Assembly: GCF_038452265.1 (NCBI RefSeq)
Contig: NZ_CP151842.1
Span: forward strand, 1,674,001-1,738,000
Source: Vibrio diazotrophicus
GTDB taxonomy: Bacteria; Pseudomonadota; Gammaproteobacteria; Enterobacterales; Vibrionaceae
Length of the DNA: 64,000 nt
Direction of reading: 5' to 3'
Under the pieces are notes generated by a model. That model was not told the origin of the DNA, made no database searches, and worked only from the letters and a program-made list of their open reading frames with translations. Shown piece by piece: positions 17,173 to 26,438 of the stretch; position 1 is the first letter of the stretch; each line of letters begins with the position of its first letter. The position numbers and the translations under genes are program-made.

Positions 17173-17718
17173 TTATATGGTATTTTTTGTCTCACCTTCT
17201 AAATCAGAGAGTTCAGTGTGGGTCTCTAATGCTGTTTCTTCCGTTTGCTCACCCTCTTCCACCTCACTATGCTGCGCAAGCAGCTCTGGCTGTTCAGACT
17301 CAAACTCTTCCTGTTGCTCAGGGTTTTCGGTCGACTCTTTCAACCATCCTCTCAATGTTTTCGCAACTTCCGGTGAAAGAGGTTTGAGAGCACTGAAGTC
17401 CTGAGCGTAGTCGTTCATTCGGCACACTTCACTAAACTCGCCGCCGAAAAATAGCTTACGTAGCGCGGCTTTTTTAATGTCTTTATCGGCTTCCGAAGTC
17501 AGTAATGAGGCAAGTGATTTAGGTTCGCTACCCTCTTGTAATGCTTCAACATCTGAAGATAGGTTTTCGTCTGATCTGTCTTCGCTTGTAAGGTCAATGG
17601 CAGCATCAGAGTTAATTGAATCAGCTTCCAATCCTGTCTTCGCGTCTTCTACCTGAGCGTCTTTCTCTCCCTCAAGCTTGCGTTTTGACCAGCGCGTTAA
17701 GAATGAATCATTGACCAC
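17173..17718 (-). CDS. DUF3306 family protein
   Basis: 181 residues from a GTG at 17718, which has GGGGAGG upstream and overlaps the end of the DUF3305 gene; an in-frame ATG at 17751 lies deep inside that gene. The N-terminal FLTRWSKRKLEG is the signature of DUF3306 proteins, found beside formate dehydrogenase operons. The rest is very acidic and Ser/Glu-rich (QEEFESEQPELLAQHSE) and looks disordered, with one folded-looking stretch around KDIKKAALRKLFFGGEFSEV. Function unknown; a maturation role with DUF3305 is inferred from linkage. Confidence 0.8.
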   Translation of the reverse strand: MVNDSFLTRWSKRKLEGEKDAQVEDAKTGLEADSINSDAAIDLTSEDRSDENLSSDVEALQEGSEPKSLASLLTSEADKDIKKAALRKLFFGGEFSEVCRMNDYAQDFSALKPLSPEVAKTLRGWLKESTENPEQQEEFESEQPELLAQHSEVEEGEQTEETALETHTELSDLEGETKNTI

Positions 17719-18190
17719 TAGACCTCCCCGCGCCTTTACGCTTCTTACCACGCACTTCTAACAGTTCGCCGTGTCTGCCGATAAAGGCTTCCATCCAAGC
17801 TTGCACTGGTAATGGCATGTCGTTCGACAACACCAAATACTCTCCATCCATATACTGACCCGCGACACTTTGCGAGGCGATTAAACGGATGATTTTTGGT
17901 GTTTCGCCATCTTCTGGCTGTTCTAAAATCAAAAACAATTTTGGACTTTTGGAGCTGAGGTTAAAGCGATAGTCTGTACGCTCGTCTCGATATAACTCTA
18001 GCGTCGCAACATGCTGTGAGTTCTCGTCTACGGTTAGATCAAAGCCAAGTAACTGCCATTGGGTTGTTACCCACATTCCGGCAGTAATCTCATGTTCTTT
18101 TAAGCGACAGCTAATCGGCCAACTGTTTTCGGTTTTTGCCATCGTTTGTTTAGCTACAAGAGGTTGAGCTTGTATTTGTTTTTCTGACAT
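17708..18190 (-). CDS. DUF3305 family protein
   Basis: 160 residues from the ATG at 18190 (MSEKQIQAQPLVAKQ), with AGG nine bases upstream. The core WPISCRLKEHEITAGMWVTT is typical of DUF3305 proteins of formate dehydrogenase loci. No membrane segment or metal motif is present. Translationally coupled to DUF3306. A sigma-54 promoter lies upstream (18251-18266), so this pair is probably expressed with the fdh operon, whose own promoter lies just downstream. Function unknown. Confidence 0.8.
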   Translation of the reverse strand: MSEKQIQAQPLVAKQTMAKTENSWPISCRLKEHEITAGMWVTTQWQLLGFDLTVDENSQHVATLELYRDERTDYRFNLSSKSPKLFLILEQPEDGETPKIIRLIASQSVAGQYMDGEYLVLSNDMPLPVQAWMEAFIGRHGELLEVRGKKRKGAGRSSGQ

Positions 18191-18250
18191 AAGAAACCTA
18201 ATCAATTCTTGTTTTAGTATATGTTGTTAGTGTTATTTAAGGTGACACAA

Positions 18251-18266
18251 AGCAAATATTGAGCCA
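18251..18266 (-). promoter_or_regulatory. Sigma-54 promoter of DUF3305-DUF3306
   Basis: The minus strand reads TGGCTCAATATTTGCT, with GG (18265-18264) and GC (18253-18252) separated by 10 bases, a good match to TGGCACG-N4-TTGCW. Predicted start near 18240, about 50 bases before the ATG. Confidence 0.72.
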
Positions 18267-18370
18267 TTGACTCAAGCCTAGTTGGAAATTTGCGAATGTC
18301 ATGGGTTAAATGTCGCATAAATTTGCGGTTAAATGATGAAAATGTCCTAATCGACGCAATAAACAAAGCA

Positions 18371-18387
18371 ATGGAATGAAACTTGCT
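18371..18387 (+). promoter_or_regulatory. Sigma-54 promoter of fdhD
   Basis: TGGAATGAAACTTGCT with GG at 18373-18374 and GC at 18385-18386, spacing 10. It predicts a start near 18398 and a leader of about 28 bases. It is divergent from the DUF3305 promoter 105 bp away. Confidence 0.7.
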
Positions 18388-18425
18388 GTTTCGTTGTTCT
18401 CCGATCACTCCATCAGGAATCTCAC

Positions 18426-19265
18426 GTGGCACAACCGAAAATCATAAAAACCAGTGAAAACCCATTTCAAACTATCGAAGTTGAAGTTTTTGACGAATAT
18501 GGTGAGCGCTTAACTAAATCTATCGCCTGTGAGCGCCCGTTAACGGTCATGCTTAACTGGAAAGAGATAGTCACCTTGATGACATTAGGATCCCGCCCTG
18601 AAGCACTTGTCTTAGGCTACCTCAAGAACCAAAGTTTTCTTAACGATCCTGAAGCGCTTGAGTCAGTTATTATTGACTGGGAAACCAATACCGCTGCCAT
18701 TGTCACCAAAGAATCGCTAGAACATTTAGAACCCGCATTAAAGAAAAAGACCGTTACTTCGGGCTGTGGTCAGGGAACTATGTACGGCAACGTCATGAAG
18801 CAATTGGAAGGTTACAAAGTTCCTCAAACTGAAATTAAACAGTCTGAAATTTACGACGCGCTCGAAGCACTCACCCATCACAATGATACTTACAAGGCGG
18901 CAGGAGCTGTTCATGGCTGTGCTGTTTGCCAAGGTAACTCTGTGCTTTCTTTTGTCGAAGATGTTGGTCGCCATAACGCTGTTGATACTTTGGCGGGTGA
19001 AATGTGGCTTCAAGGTGAAAGCGGTGATGACAAAATCTTCTACACCACCGGAAGATTAACCTCAGAGATGGTCATCAAAGTGGCTCAAATGGGCATACCT
19101 GTATTGCTATCTCGTTCTGGGGTGACACAAATGGGATTGGAGCTTGCTCATCAGTTTGGCATTACCACTATTGCCCGAGCGAAAGGACGTCGTTTTCAGG
19201 TCTACAGTGGCGTTGAGAAAATAGAATTTGATGTTAAAGGTCATTTGGCCGATGAATCCGACTAA
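18426..19265 (+). CDS. fdhD: Formate dehydrogenase accessory sulfurtransferase FdhD
   Basis: Transfers sulfur from IscS to the Mo/W-bis-MGD cofactor of FdhA, a step needed for activity. 279 residues, normal length. It starts at GTG 18426 with AGGA eight bases upstream. The C-x-x-C loop is VHGCAVCQGN, and the preceding CGQGTMYG and the following VEDVGRHNAVD and FYTTGRLTSEMV are family signatures. Divergent from the DUF3305 gene. Confidence 0.95.
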   Translation: MAQPKIIKTSENPFQTIEVEVFDEYGERLTKSIACERPLTVMLNWKEIVTLMTLGSRPEALVLGYLKNQSFLNDPEALESVIIDWETNTAAIVTKESLEHLEPALKKKTVTSGCGQGTMYGNVMKQLEGYKVPQTEIKQSEIYDALEALTHHNDTYKAAGAVHGCAVCQGNSVLSFVEDVGRHNAVDTLAGEMWLQGESGDDKIFYTTGRLTSEMVIKVAQMGIPVLLSRSGVTQMGLELAHQFGITTIARAKGRRFQVYSGVEKIEFDVKGHLADESD

Positions 19266-19459
19266 CGGATTCAATTGCTCAACAAATGACTCATCCAAAA
19301 AAGTAAAAACTCTTTATACAACCTTACATACAAGGGCGTATCAGATTTGATACTGCGTTATTTTGATTGCATTTTTTAGTCTGGATATCTGTATCTAAAA
19401 CCGGATATACGATCTACACTGTTTTATGAAATCAATGGCTTACTTTAACGATAACGCAT

Positions 19460-21808
19460 ATGCAAAATTTGTTACGTCTTTTTTTGATGTTTTGGCTAGT
19501 GAGTGGACAAGCAGCCCATGCCGAATGGGATGTGAATAATATCAACACCACGCCAACAGCGAACAACAGCGCTTTAGAAATCGAGCAGCAGATTAAAAAA
19601 CTGCCAGACTCTTTGTTCATGACCCAAAGTGAATATCTTGAGGTCTCTAGACTGTTGCATTCAACACTCTCTCTACAATCGAATAACATTAATGATTTCT
19701 CACAGGCTTTAGTTGCCTACCGCAATCAAGATGATGACTTCAATTGGTTTAACTTGGAGCAAAGCTATCTCACTCAGGTGAGTTTAACCCATTCAAAACA
19801 ACAATTACTTCGTTTGGCGGATGAACACACGAGAGCAGAAGTTACCGGATTTGGCCCTACAGGCGTTCTTCAGTTCAAACAGGAATGGAAAGTGGCTCAA
19901 CTGAGCGCCGAATACCTGTTTTATTTCCAGATACGCAGTTTTCAGTCCCTTATCGATGATTTGCTAATCTCCCCTGTACCGTTTATCTGGTCAGTGTGTA
20001 AGGTGCTGTTTATCTACTTTTTATTGGTGTGGTGGCTGAGACACAGCAAGAGACTCATTGAACTGTTTCGTAACACCTATTTAAAAGACAAATCAGAACC
20101 TTCGCTTTGGGCGCGTATTGTCTGGTATGCCAGCAAGGCAAACAAAGCTATAGCGTGGCTGATTGCGATAACTTTCTCACTGCAAGTACTTGCGGAAATT
20201 AAGAGTTTGCAGCACCTCGTCTATCTCGAAATTTTCATTTGGTGGATCTGGGGCGGCTCTATCGCCGTCAGCTTGATTCTGGAATTTACCTACAGAACCA
20301 GTCATACCTCGAATAAGGCGCTAATGGCGTTAAGGCTCAGCACTATTCGCCGTATTGTTTGGACGGTGATCATTACGGGTGTGATTCTCCAGCTTTCTAT
20401 GCGCACATTGGGTAAAGGAACCATCTATTACTGGATTCTCAATACCATGTATGCATGGTTCTTTGTCATGATAGTGTCGGTGCTAAACCTGTGGCGTGAA
20501 CGTATTTTCGCGTATGCGGAAAAGGCTTCAGACAGACCGCTTTGGGTTAACTGGACCATCAGTAAGAAAGATGCGTTCGCCGTCAGAGTGTTCGCCACCA
20601 CCATTACTCTAGCGTGGCTGTTAATGCATACGTTGCAATACCGACTTATTGCAGCGCTTTCAAACTACACCTTCTTCAGTCAGGCCCTTGCTTATCTGTT
20701 CAGAATCGAAGTTGCTAAACAGAATGAAAGTATTTCATCTGACCATAACCACGTCCGTATAAAAGGTGATGAAGCTTTTGAATACATTCTACCGGGTTCT
20801 ATGGATAGCGAACTGATAGATTATGCCGCTGACGAAATAAAGCAGTTATCCCGCTACTTACTGACCGACAGTCCAGCAATCTGCGTTGTAACGGGTGAAC
20901 GTGGTATTGGCACCACAACTTTACTTTATACCTTGCTGCACAAGGTAAAGAACGCTGAGCCTTTGTACCTGAACTGCCCGTATTCAGGCTACGCAGAACT
21001 GCTTGAACTGCTGGCGTTAAGCTTAGGTTTAGAAGCGGAGTCATCCGAGATTCAAATTCTTTCCCATTTACGTAAGAGTGAACAAACCTATCTGATTGCA
21101 ATAGATAACGCTCAACGTTTGGTAAAACCTATGGTCGGTGGACTAAACAGTTTAATGAAACTCACCAACCTACTTCGTCGCTCTAAGAAAAATCACCGTG
21201 TGATTATGGCCATCGAGAAATCGAACTGGCGCTTCGTCGACAGAGCGCGTGGTGAACGACTGTTGTTTGACTGGGTTACGGTTCTTCCTCGCTGGAATGA
21301 GAAACAGATGGTAAACCTGCTTGATAGCCGGATTAACCGAGAGATCGAATCGCCTGTCAGTTTTGAAGGGCTTGTGGTACCCCGTCAATGGGATCAGGAC
21401 GATTCCAGTGATGACGAACGTGCGAAACAAGGCTTTTACCGTATTCTTTGGCACTATTCCGACGGTAACCCTACGGTTGCGTTGCGATTCTTCCGCCGTT
21501 CTTTGAACCGCAATAAAGAAACGGGAGTGGTTAATGTCAATTTGTTCCATGTTCCTGACTCGCAAGATCTGGAACAGATGCCGAAACCTATGTTGGCCGT
21601 TCTACGTTCTATCGTGCAGCTTGAGGTCGCTTCTAGTGAAGAGTTGTCCAAGTGTACTCAGCTAAGTATTGCTGAAGTCATTGGTATCGTGCGTTATTTC
21701 CAAAGTCGCGGATATTTGGAATGGGCAGAAGATAAAGCGCGTGTTTCTGATCACTGGTATCGCACGATTACCAATGTTCTCGATCGCCAACATTTACTGG
21801 TGAAATAA
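19460..21808 (+). CDS. Membrane protein with C-terminal degenerate P-loop NTPase domain
   Basis: 782 residues. The N-terminus has a signal peptide (LLRLFLMFWLVSGQAAHA) and a periplasmic part to about residue 165. Five or six membrane helices follow (roughly 170-415), for example LFIYFLLVWWL and IFIWWIWGGSIAVSLIL. A cytoplasmic ATPase-like domain (about 450-650) and a winged-helix-like end complete it. The P-loop reads GERGIGTTT with Thr485 in place of the essential Lys; the Walker B is IAIDNAQ with Asn550 in place of Glu. It resembles ExeA/STAND-type ATPases in layout. The stop is three bases before the MscS gene, so the two probably act together. Function unknown. Confidence 0.8.
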   Translation: MQNLLRLFLMFWLVSGQAAHAEWDVNNINTTPTANNSALEIEQQIKKLPDSLFMTQSEYLEVSRLLHSTLSLQSNNINDFSQALVAYRNQDDDFNWFNLEQSYLTQVSLTHSKQQLLRLADEHTRAEVTGFGPTGVLQFKQEWKVAQLSAEYLFYFQIRSFQSLIDDLLISPVPFIWSVCKVLFIYFLLVWWLRHSKRLIELFRNTYLKDKSEPSLWARIVWYASKANKAIAWLIAITFSLQVLAEIKSLQHLVYLEIFIWWIWGGSIAVSLILEFTYRTSHTSNKALMALRLSTIRRIVWTVIITGVILQLSMRTLGKGTIYYWILNTMYAWFFVMIVSVLNLWRERIFAYAEKASDRPLWVNWTISKKDAFAVRVFATTITLAWLLMHTLQYRLIAALSNYTFFSQALAYLFRIEVAKQNESISSDHNHVRIKGDEAFEYILPGSMDSELIDYAADEIKQLSRYLLTDSPAICVVTGERGIGTTTLLYTLLHKVKNAEPLYLNCPYSGYAELLELLALSLGLEAESSEIQILSHLRKSEQTYLIAIDNAQRLVKPMVGGLNSLMKLTNLLRRSKKNHRVIMAIEKSNWRFVDRARGERLLFDWVTVLPRWNEKQMVNLLDSRINREIESPVSFEGLVVPRQWDQDDSSDDERAKQGFYRILWHYSDGNPTVALRFFRRSLNRNKETGVVNVNLFHVPDSQDLEQMPKPMLAVLRSIVQLEVASSEELSKCTQLSIAEVIGIVRYFQSRGYLEWAEDKARVSDHWYRTITNVLDRQHLLVK

Positions 21809-21811
21809 ACA

Positions 21812-22711
21812 ATGAAGAAAAGTACTACTCACATGTTTTCACGTTTTATTGTTTTAGTTTTACTCTGCCTCGCATTGCCAAGTTATGCGAGTGAAGAGTC
21901 CGTTAACGCGGAGAGCTTTCAACAGATCGCCAGCTTAGTCCGATGGAGCGGCGTACTATTCTCTATTCTGATCATTGCTGCCACTTGGCTGTTACTGAAG
22001 TTCATGAGCTCATTAGTTGAGACGATTGGCAGTCAGTTTGCGCAATATCGCATGTTGCTGCAAAAGCTCCAGTCGTTTCTCCAGTTCTTTATTTACATGG
22101 GTGCTGGTGTGGTGGTGTTTGTCCTCAGCTTCAGGATCAATGACCATATTTTAGCTTTAATTGGCGGTACGTTAGCGGTGTCTGTGGGCTTTGCTTTAAA
22201 AGACTTGGCAGCATCGTTTATCGCTGGAATGACGGTTATGATTGACCGCCCGTTTCAAGTGGGTGACCGTGTCACATTTGAGGGGCATTATGGCGACATC
22301 ATTACCATTGGCTTACGTTCTGTCCGTATGCGTACTCTCTCAGACGACATTATTACCATCCCAAATAACAAGTTCTTAAACGAAGTGGCTGTCAGTGGTA
22401 ACTATGGAGCTCTAGATATGCAGGTGGTGATTCCATTTTATATCGGTATGGATGAAGACATCGTTTTAGCGAGAAATCTTATCCAAGAAGCCGCCTCTTC
22501 CAGTCGTTACATTCATTTACCCAAACCTGTCACTGTATTGGTTAAGCAGACCATTACGGATAACTATTTGGCGGTTCAGTTAACCTGTAAAGCTTATGTG
22601 GTCGATACGGCATATGAGAAGCTGTTTGAGACAGATATTACTTTGCGGGTCATGGATGAATTCAAACAACACGGAATTAAACCACCGAAGATTGCGATTC
22701 ACGCACAATAG
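21812..22711 (+). CDS. MscS family mechanosensitive channel protein
   Basis: 299 residues. Signal-like first helix (FIVLVLLCLALPSYASEE), then two membrane helices and the pore helix LALIGGTLAVSVGFALKDLAASFIAG. The beta domain follows (DRPFQVGDRVTFEGHYGDI, LRSVRMRTLSDDIITIPNNKF). These are the core MscS signatures. The family releases solutes during osmotic downshift, but small MscS homologues may serve other signals. Coupled to the upstream membrane NTPase-like gene, an unusual partner, and embedded among formate dehydrogenase genes. Confidence 0.92.
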   Translation: MKKSTTHMFSRFIVLVLLCLALPSYASEESVNAESFQQIASLVRWSGVLFSILIIAATWLLLKFMSSLVETIGSQFAQYRMLLQKLQSFLQFFIYMGAGVVVFVLSFRINDHILALIGGTLAVSVGFALKDLAASFIAGMTVMIDRPFQVGDRVTFEGHYGDIITIGLRSVRMRTLSDDIITIPNNKFLNEVAVSGNYGALDMQVVIPFYIGMDEDIVLARNLIQEAASSSRYIHLPKPVTVLVKQTITDNYLAVQLTCKAYVVDTAYEKLFETDITLRVMDEFKQHGIKPPKIAIHAQ

Positions 22712-22751
22712 ACCTTCGCAACTGTTTGAAACGGTAGTTTTAGACTGATAA

Positions 22752-22787
22752 CAAAATGCCTCGGTATCGAGGCATTTTGCTTTTTTG
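22752..22787 (+). terminator. Terminator after the MscS gene
   Basis: A perfect 12-bp stem (CAAAATGCCTCG, 22752-22763; CGAGGCATTTTG, 22768-22779) with a GTAT loop, followed by a T run. Its A-rich side also suits the convergent kinase gene. Confidence 0.9.
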
Positions 22788-22798
22788 CGTTATCGAAA

Positions 22799-24829
22799 TT
22801 AAGAGACTGATTTAGCGATAATCAGGTCTGTGTCTGCCTTAACTGGCAGGAAAACACTGAATACACTGCCCTTACCGACTTCCGACTGCACTCTGATCTC
22901 GCCGCCAGTTTGGCTGAGCATACTTTGAGATACCGATAATCCTAACCCCGTACCATCACGCTTAGTGGTATAAAAAGGATCAAATATACGTTTGAGGTTC
23001 TCTGGCTTAATACCGCATCCTTCATCTTCAATCGTAATGATGGCGCCGCAACAGCGATCTTCTTCAAACCAGTCTTTGCTCTGAATTGTCAGTTTGCCTT
23101 TAGCATTCATGGCATGGATAGCATTCATCTGTAAGTTAACTAGAATCTGCAACAGCAGATGGCGATTAACTTCGACGGATTTATGAGCGTTAAGATCGAC
23201 AACAAACTCAATATCTCGCTTTTTAGCGCCGGTTTTCACCAGAGTGATACTTTCTTCAATGATTGGGTTAACGTGCTGCCAGGTAATTTCATCCTGTACA
23301 CCACCTTGCCGGCTGTATTGAAGCAAACTGCGTGTAATATTTCGGATTCTGTCCACCTGCTCCAAGATCGCCTGAATCTCTTCCTCAATGCGAGCGCCTT
23401 CTTCACCTAATTCAAATTGAATAAGCTCCGTGTTACCCAAGATCACTGCGGTTGGGTTATTGATCTCGTGGGCTATCCCCGCTGTCAGTTCACCAAGCGC
23501 AGCCAGTTTTTCGTGCACAATCAGTTTATCCCGCGTGGTATGCAGTAATTCGATATGGTGTTCAAGCTGTTCGGTTTTTTCTCTCAGCTTCGTCGTTCTA
23601 GAGTGAACCTTTTCTTCCAGTTCGTTAGCCGCGTTCTGAATTTCATCATTTCGTTGTTGGAGCAGATCCAGCATGTTGTCGAACTGCTTCGCCAGTTGTG
23701 CTAGCTCGTGCTTTTCATCTAAGCCAAGCGGACCAATGCGCTGGTTCTTACCCAATTGAACAAGCTTTACTACGCGATGTATACGCTCAATCGGTCGGAA
23801 GAGATCACGTGACCCGCGATAGACAAACAGACTTGATATCGCCAATAGTACTAACGTTGTCACCGCGATTTCAAAGATGTTGGTAAGGTAAGTTTTGACA
23901 AACGGCCACATCAAATAGCCGGTATAGAGCATACCGATTACTTGGTTATTCTGATTTCGAATCGGTTGATAAGCAGTGATATACCAAGCATCGTACACAT
24001 ACGCTCGATCAATCCAGTCTTCACCACGACCAAGAACGACTTGTTTCACTTCGTTCGATACTCGAGTACCGATGGCTCGCCCTTCTCTTTCATCGCTATT
24101 GAGCGGCACGTTGGTACTGACGCGTAAATCATCCAAGAACAAAGTGACGGTACCGACTGGCCTTAACTTATCGTGTGTATACGGATAAACAATATCGCGA
24201 ATTTCGTCGATTAATCCGCTACTGTTATTCAGTAGCTCACCACCATCAAGAAAGCCAATCGCCTTATTGTTGCTGTCATATACCGTCACTACTGTACGGC
24301 TGACCAAACCTCTGCTCTCAAACGCTTCGCCGCTCAACTCTTTGACTTTTGCGCGTTGCGCTAAGCTCGGTTCTAGCTTTTGCAGTTCTTCACCACTAAG
24401 CACATCAAAAAACGTTTTATTTGGGCTCAGCTCAGTATAGTGAGCATCGTTTTCTGTTGAGTTAATGGGGTGGAAAGTCAGGAAATCGAGTTGATAACGC
24501 TGTTTTTGGTTTTTCACCCAAACGTCTACAGAAGTTATGGACTGACCGTTCAAACGCACTCGAAACTCATAAGAATCAGCTAGCGCCTGAATCCGATTCA
24601 CCTGATTCTGTTGTTGGATTGAAATTGATTTATTGGCAACGCCAAGTCTTTCGGCAACATCAACAAGTGTACTCTGCCATGTGTAATGAAGAGACCAATA
24701 GATTGAAATCGCAATCAGCGCGAGTAAGGTAAAGCCTATGGGAACGGACGTCAGGATCAAAAGACGGTAGCGAACCATGGTCTGAAAGCGATGTTTCCAT
24801 TTACGCCATAGCGGAAAATCATTCCACAT
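22799..24829 (-). CDS. Membrane sensor histidine kinase of the fdh/tup two-component system
   Basis: 676 residues. Helix 1 (LLILTSVPIGFTLLALIAISIYW) and helix 2 (IFEIAVTTLVLLAISSLFVY) flank a periplasmic Cache-like sensor of about 280 residues. HAMP, a coiled coil (EELEEKVHSRTTKLREKTEQ) and HisKA follow, with His454 in GIAHEINNPT. The HATPase domain is complete (N box NLQMNAIHAMN; DEGCGIKPENL; GTGLGLSVSQ). The start overlaps the end of the response regulator gene by 11 bases, so they are a cognate pair. The signal is unknown; context suggests formate or Mo/W status. Confidence 0.92.
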   Translation of the reverse strand: MWNDFPLWRKWKHRFQTMVRYRLLILTSVPIGFTLLALIAISIYWSLHYTWQSTLVDVAERLGVANKSISIQQQNQVNRIQALADSYEFRVRLNGQSITSVDVWVKNQKQRYQLDFLTFHPINSTENDAHYTELSPNKTFFDVLSGEELQKLEPSLAQRAKVKELSGEAFESRGLVSRTVVTVYDSNNKAIGFLDGGELLNNSSGLIDEIRDIVYPYTHDKLRPVGTVTLFLDDLRVSTNVPLNSDEREGRAIGTRVSNEVKQVVLGRGEDWIDRAYVYDAWYITAYQPIRNQNNQVIGMLYTGYLMWPFVKTYLTNIFEIAVTTLVLLAISSLFVYRGSRDLFRPIERIHRVVKLVQLGKNQRIGPLGLDEKHELAQLAKQFDNMLDLLQQRNDEIQNAANELEEKVHSRTTKLREKTEQLEHHIELLHTTRDKLIVHEKLAALGELTAGIAHEINNPTAVILGNTELIQFELGEEGARIEEEIQAILEQVDRIRNITRSLLQYSRQGGVQDEITWQHVNPIIEESITLVKTGAKKRDIEFVVDLNAHKSVEVNRHLLLQILVNLQMNAIHAMNAKGKLTIQSKDWFEEDRCCGAIITIEDEGCGIKPENLKRIFDPFYTTKRDGTGLGLSVSQSMLSQTGGEIRVQSEVGKGSVFSVFLPVKADTDLIIAKSVS

Positions 24830-26273
24830 TTTCAGTCCCTTCGCTTTCCCACTCTTTGTACTTACGTTCTAACGTTTTTCTTGCGACGCCAAGATCTCTC
24901 GCAGCAGCTGATTTATTTCCTTCATGGAAATCAACCAGTTGTTCAATATGCGCTCGCTCTACATCTTTAAGTGTCCAAGCATTAGGATAACCCGTTGCCT
25001 TATCTCGCTTTTTGTTTTCAATGTACTCAGGCACGCCTGCTACATGTGACACCGTCACTGATATATTCGCTGGATGTGCTATGCCATTCATCTCACGCCA
25101 ATAATGGGCAGGCGGTTTACCCAACAAGATGCAGCGTTCTATAAGGTTTTTCAGTTCTCGGATATTGCCCGGCCAATCATAATCGTTCATCGCACTGACA
25201 TCTTCATGCGCCCACTTCGGAACAGGCACTGCCAGCTCTTTACACAGTTTTTGCGTAAAAAATGGTACCAACTCTCTTAAGTCACTTTTGCGGTCACGTA
25301 AAGGCGTGACATCAATTTTGAGCACGTTTAGACGGTAATAGAGATCGCTTCGGAAACGACCATGTTCGACTTCTTTTTGCAGATTGCGGTTTGTCGCAGC
25401 AACGATTCGAACATCGACGTTTATCTCTTTCTCAGAACCTACTGGGCGAATGGCTCGTTGCTCTAATACTCGCAACAAAGAAGATTGCATGGTGAGTGGC
25501 ATTTCACCTATTTCATCGAGAAACAAAGTGCCGCTATTAGCCACTCGGAACAGACCTTCACGGCTTTTCTTCGCGCCAGTAAATGCGCCTGAAGTATGTC
25601 CAAACAATTCGCTTTCCAACAACTCAGGAGCAATTGCGCCGCAGTTAACAGGAACAAATGGGCCTTTTCGGCCACTGGCCTCGTGAATACCACGCGCTAC
25701 CAACTCCTTACCTGTTCCCGATTCACCTTCAATTAACACCGAAGCTCTTGAAGGGGCAAACTGTAAGATTAGCTGCTTGAGTTGTTTGGTTTTTTCAGAC
25801 TGACCAATAATCTGGCTTGTGGTATGTCGCTCAAAGTCATGCTTCAACGCATATTGCATGCGGGCACTTAAGCATTTATCCATACAGCGTTTAACAGCCT
25901 GCATCATCTGTTCTAAGTTAAATGGTTTAAGAATGAAGTCTGACGCACCGAGTTTTAGCGCTCTGATTGCTGTTTCTAAGTCGGCATAACCCGTCATAAA
26001 GATCACTTCGGCTTTATGATACTCGTCGGTGAAGGCTTCTTCCCATTCAATGCCAGATCGGCCAGGTAAATTGATATCGAGAATGATTAAATCGTAATGA
26101 TTGGCCGTACGCAGTGATTCCGCTTCTTCAATAGAGCTCGCACAATCCACTTTAGAAAACCATTTGCTTAAGGCTTTCTTCAAAATGGCCTGCATACCCA
26201 TTTCGTCATCGACAACAAGAACCGAAAACGCCTGATATAAAGGAGCTTGCTTTGAATCTATTGTATTGCTCAT
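24819..26273 (-). CDS. Sigma-54-dependent response regulator (NtrC family)
   Basis: 484 residues in three domains. Receiver: acidic pocket VVDDE, phospho-Asp66 in LDINLPG and Lys116 in ILKPF. AAA+ domain: Walker A GESGTGKE at 183-190, the sigma-54 loop GAFTGA at 229-234, and Walker B TLFLDEIGEMP. Fis-type helix-turn-helix at the end: NKSAAARDLGVARKTLERKY. It should activate sigma-54 promoters from enhancer dyads. Four such promoters and two copies of a shared dyad surround it. The 283 bp upstream also hold the tupA enhancer and promoter. Confidence 0.95.
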   Translation of the reverse strand: MSNTIDSKQAPLYQAFSVLVVDDEMGMQAILKKALSKWFSKVDCASSIEEAESLRTANHYDLIILDINLPGRSGIEWEEAFTDEYHKAEVIFMTGYADLETAIRALKLGASDFILKPFNLEQMMQAVKRCMDKCLSARMQYALKHDFERHTTSQIIGQSEKTKQLKQLILQFAPSRASVLIEGESGTGKELVARGIHEASGRKGPFVPVNCGAIAPELLESELFGHTSGAFTGAKKSREGLFRVANSGTLFLDEIGEMPLTMQSSLLRVLEQRAIRPVGSEKEINVDVRIVAATNRNLQKEVEHGRFRSDLYYRLNVLKIDVTPLRDRKSDLRELVPFFTQKLCKELAVPVPKWAHEDVSAMNDYDWPGNIRELKNLIERCILLGKPPAHYWREMNGIAHPANISVTVSHVAGVPEYIENKKRDKATGYPNAWTLKDVERAHIEQLVDFHEGNKSAAARDLGVARKTLERKYKEWESEGTENVE

Positions 26274-26341
26274 GAGTTTCTCAACGATAATTCATTAGGA
26301 CAGAACGACTCACATAACCATACTACTGATGTGCCCATGTT

Positions 26342-26356
26342 GAGACATTTTGTCCC
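26342..26356. promoter_or_regulatory. Putative enhancer dyad (UAS) for tupABC
   Basis: GAGACATTTTGTCCC matches the dyad upstream of the fdh operon at 13 of 15 positions. Its centre lies about 91 bp upstream of the tup -24 element and about 76 bp upstream of the response-regulator start, so it could serve both directions. Confidence 0.6.
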
Positions 26357-26438
26357 TACAAATGTGCGCTATCGCCTAATTTTGTAAGATTAATCATGAT
26401 ATTGTCTAATTCCCATACAAAAAGCCTAGTTTTAAATG

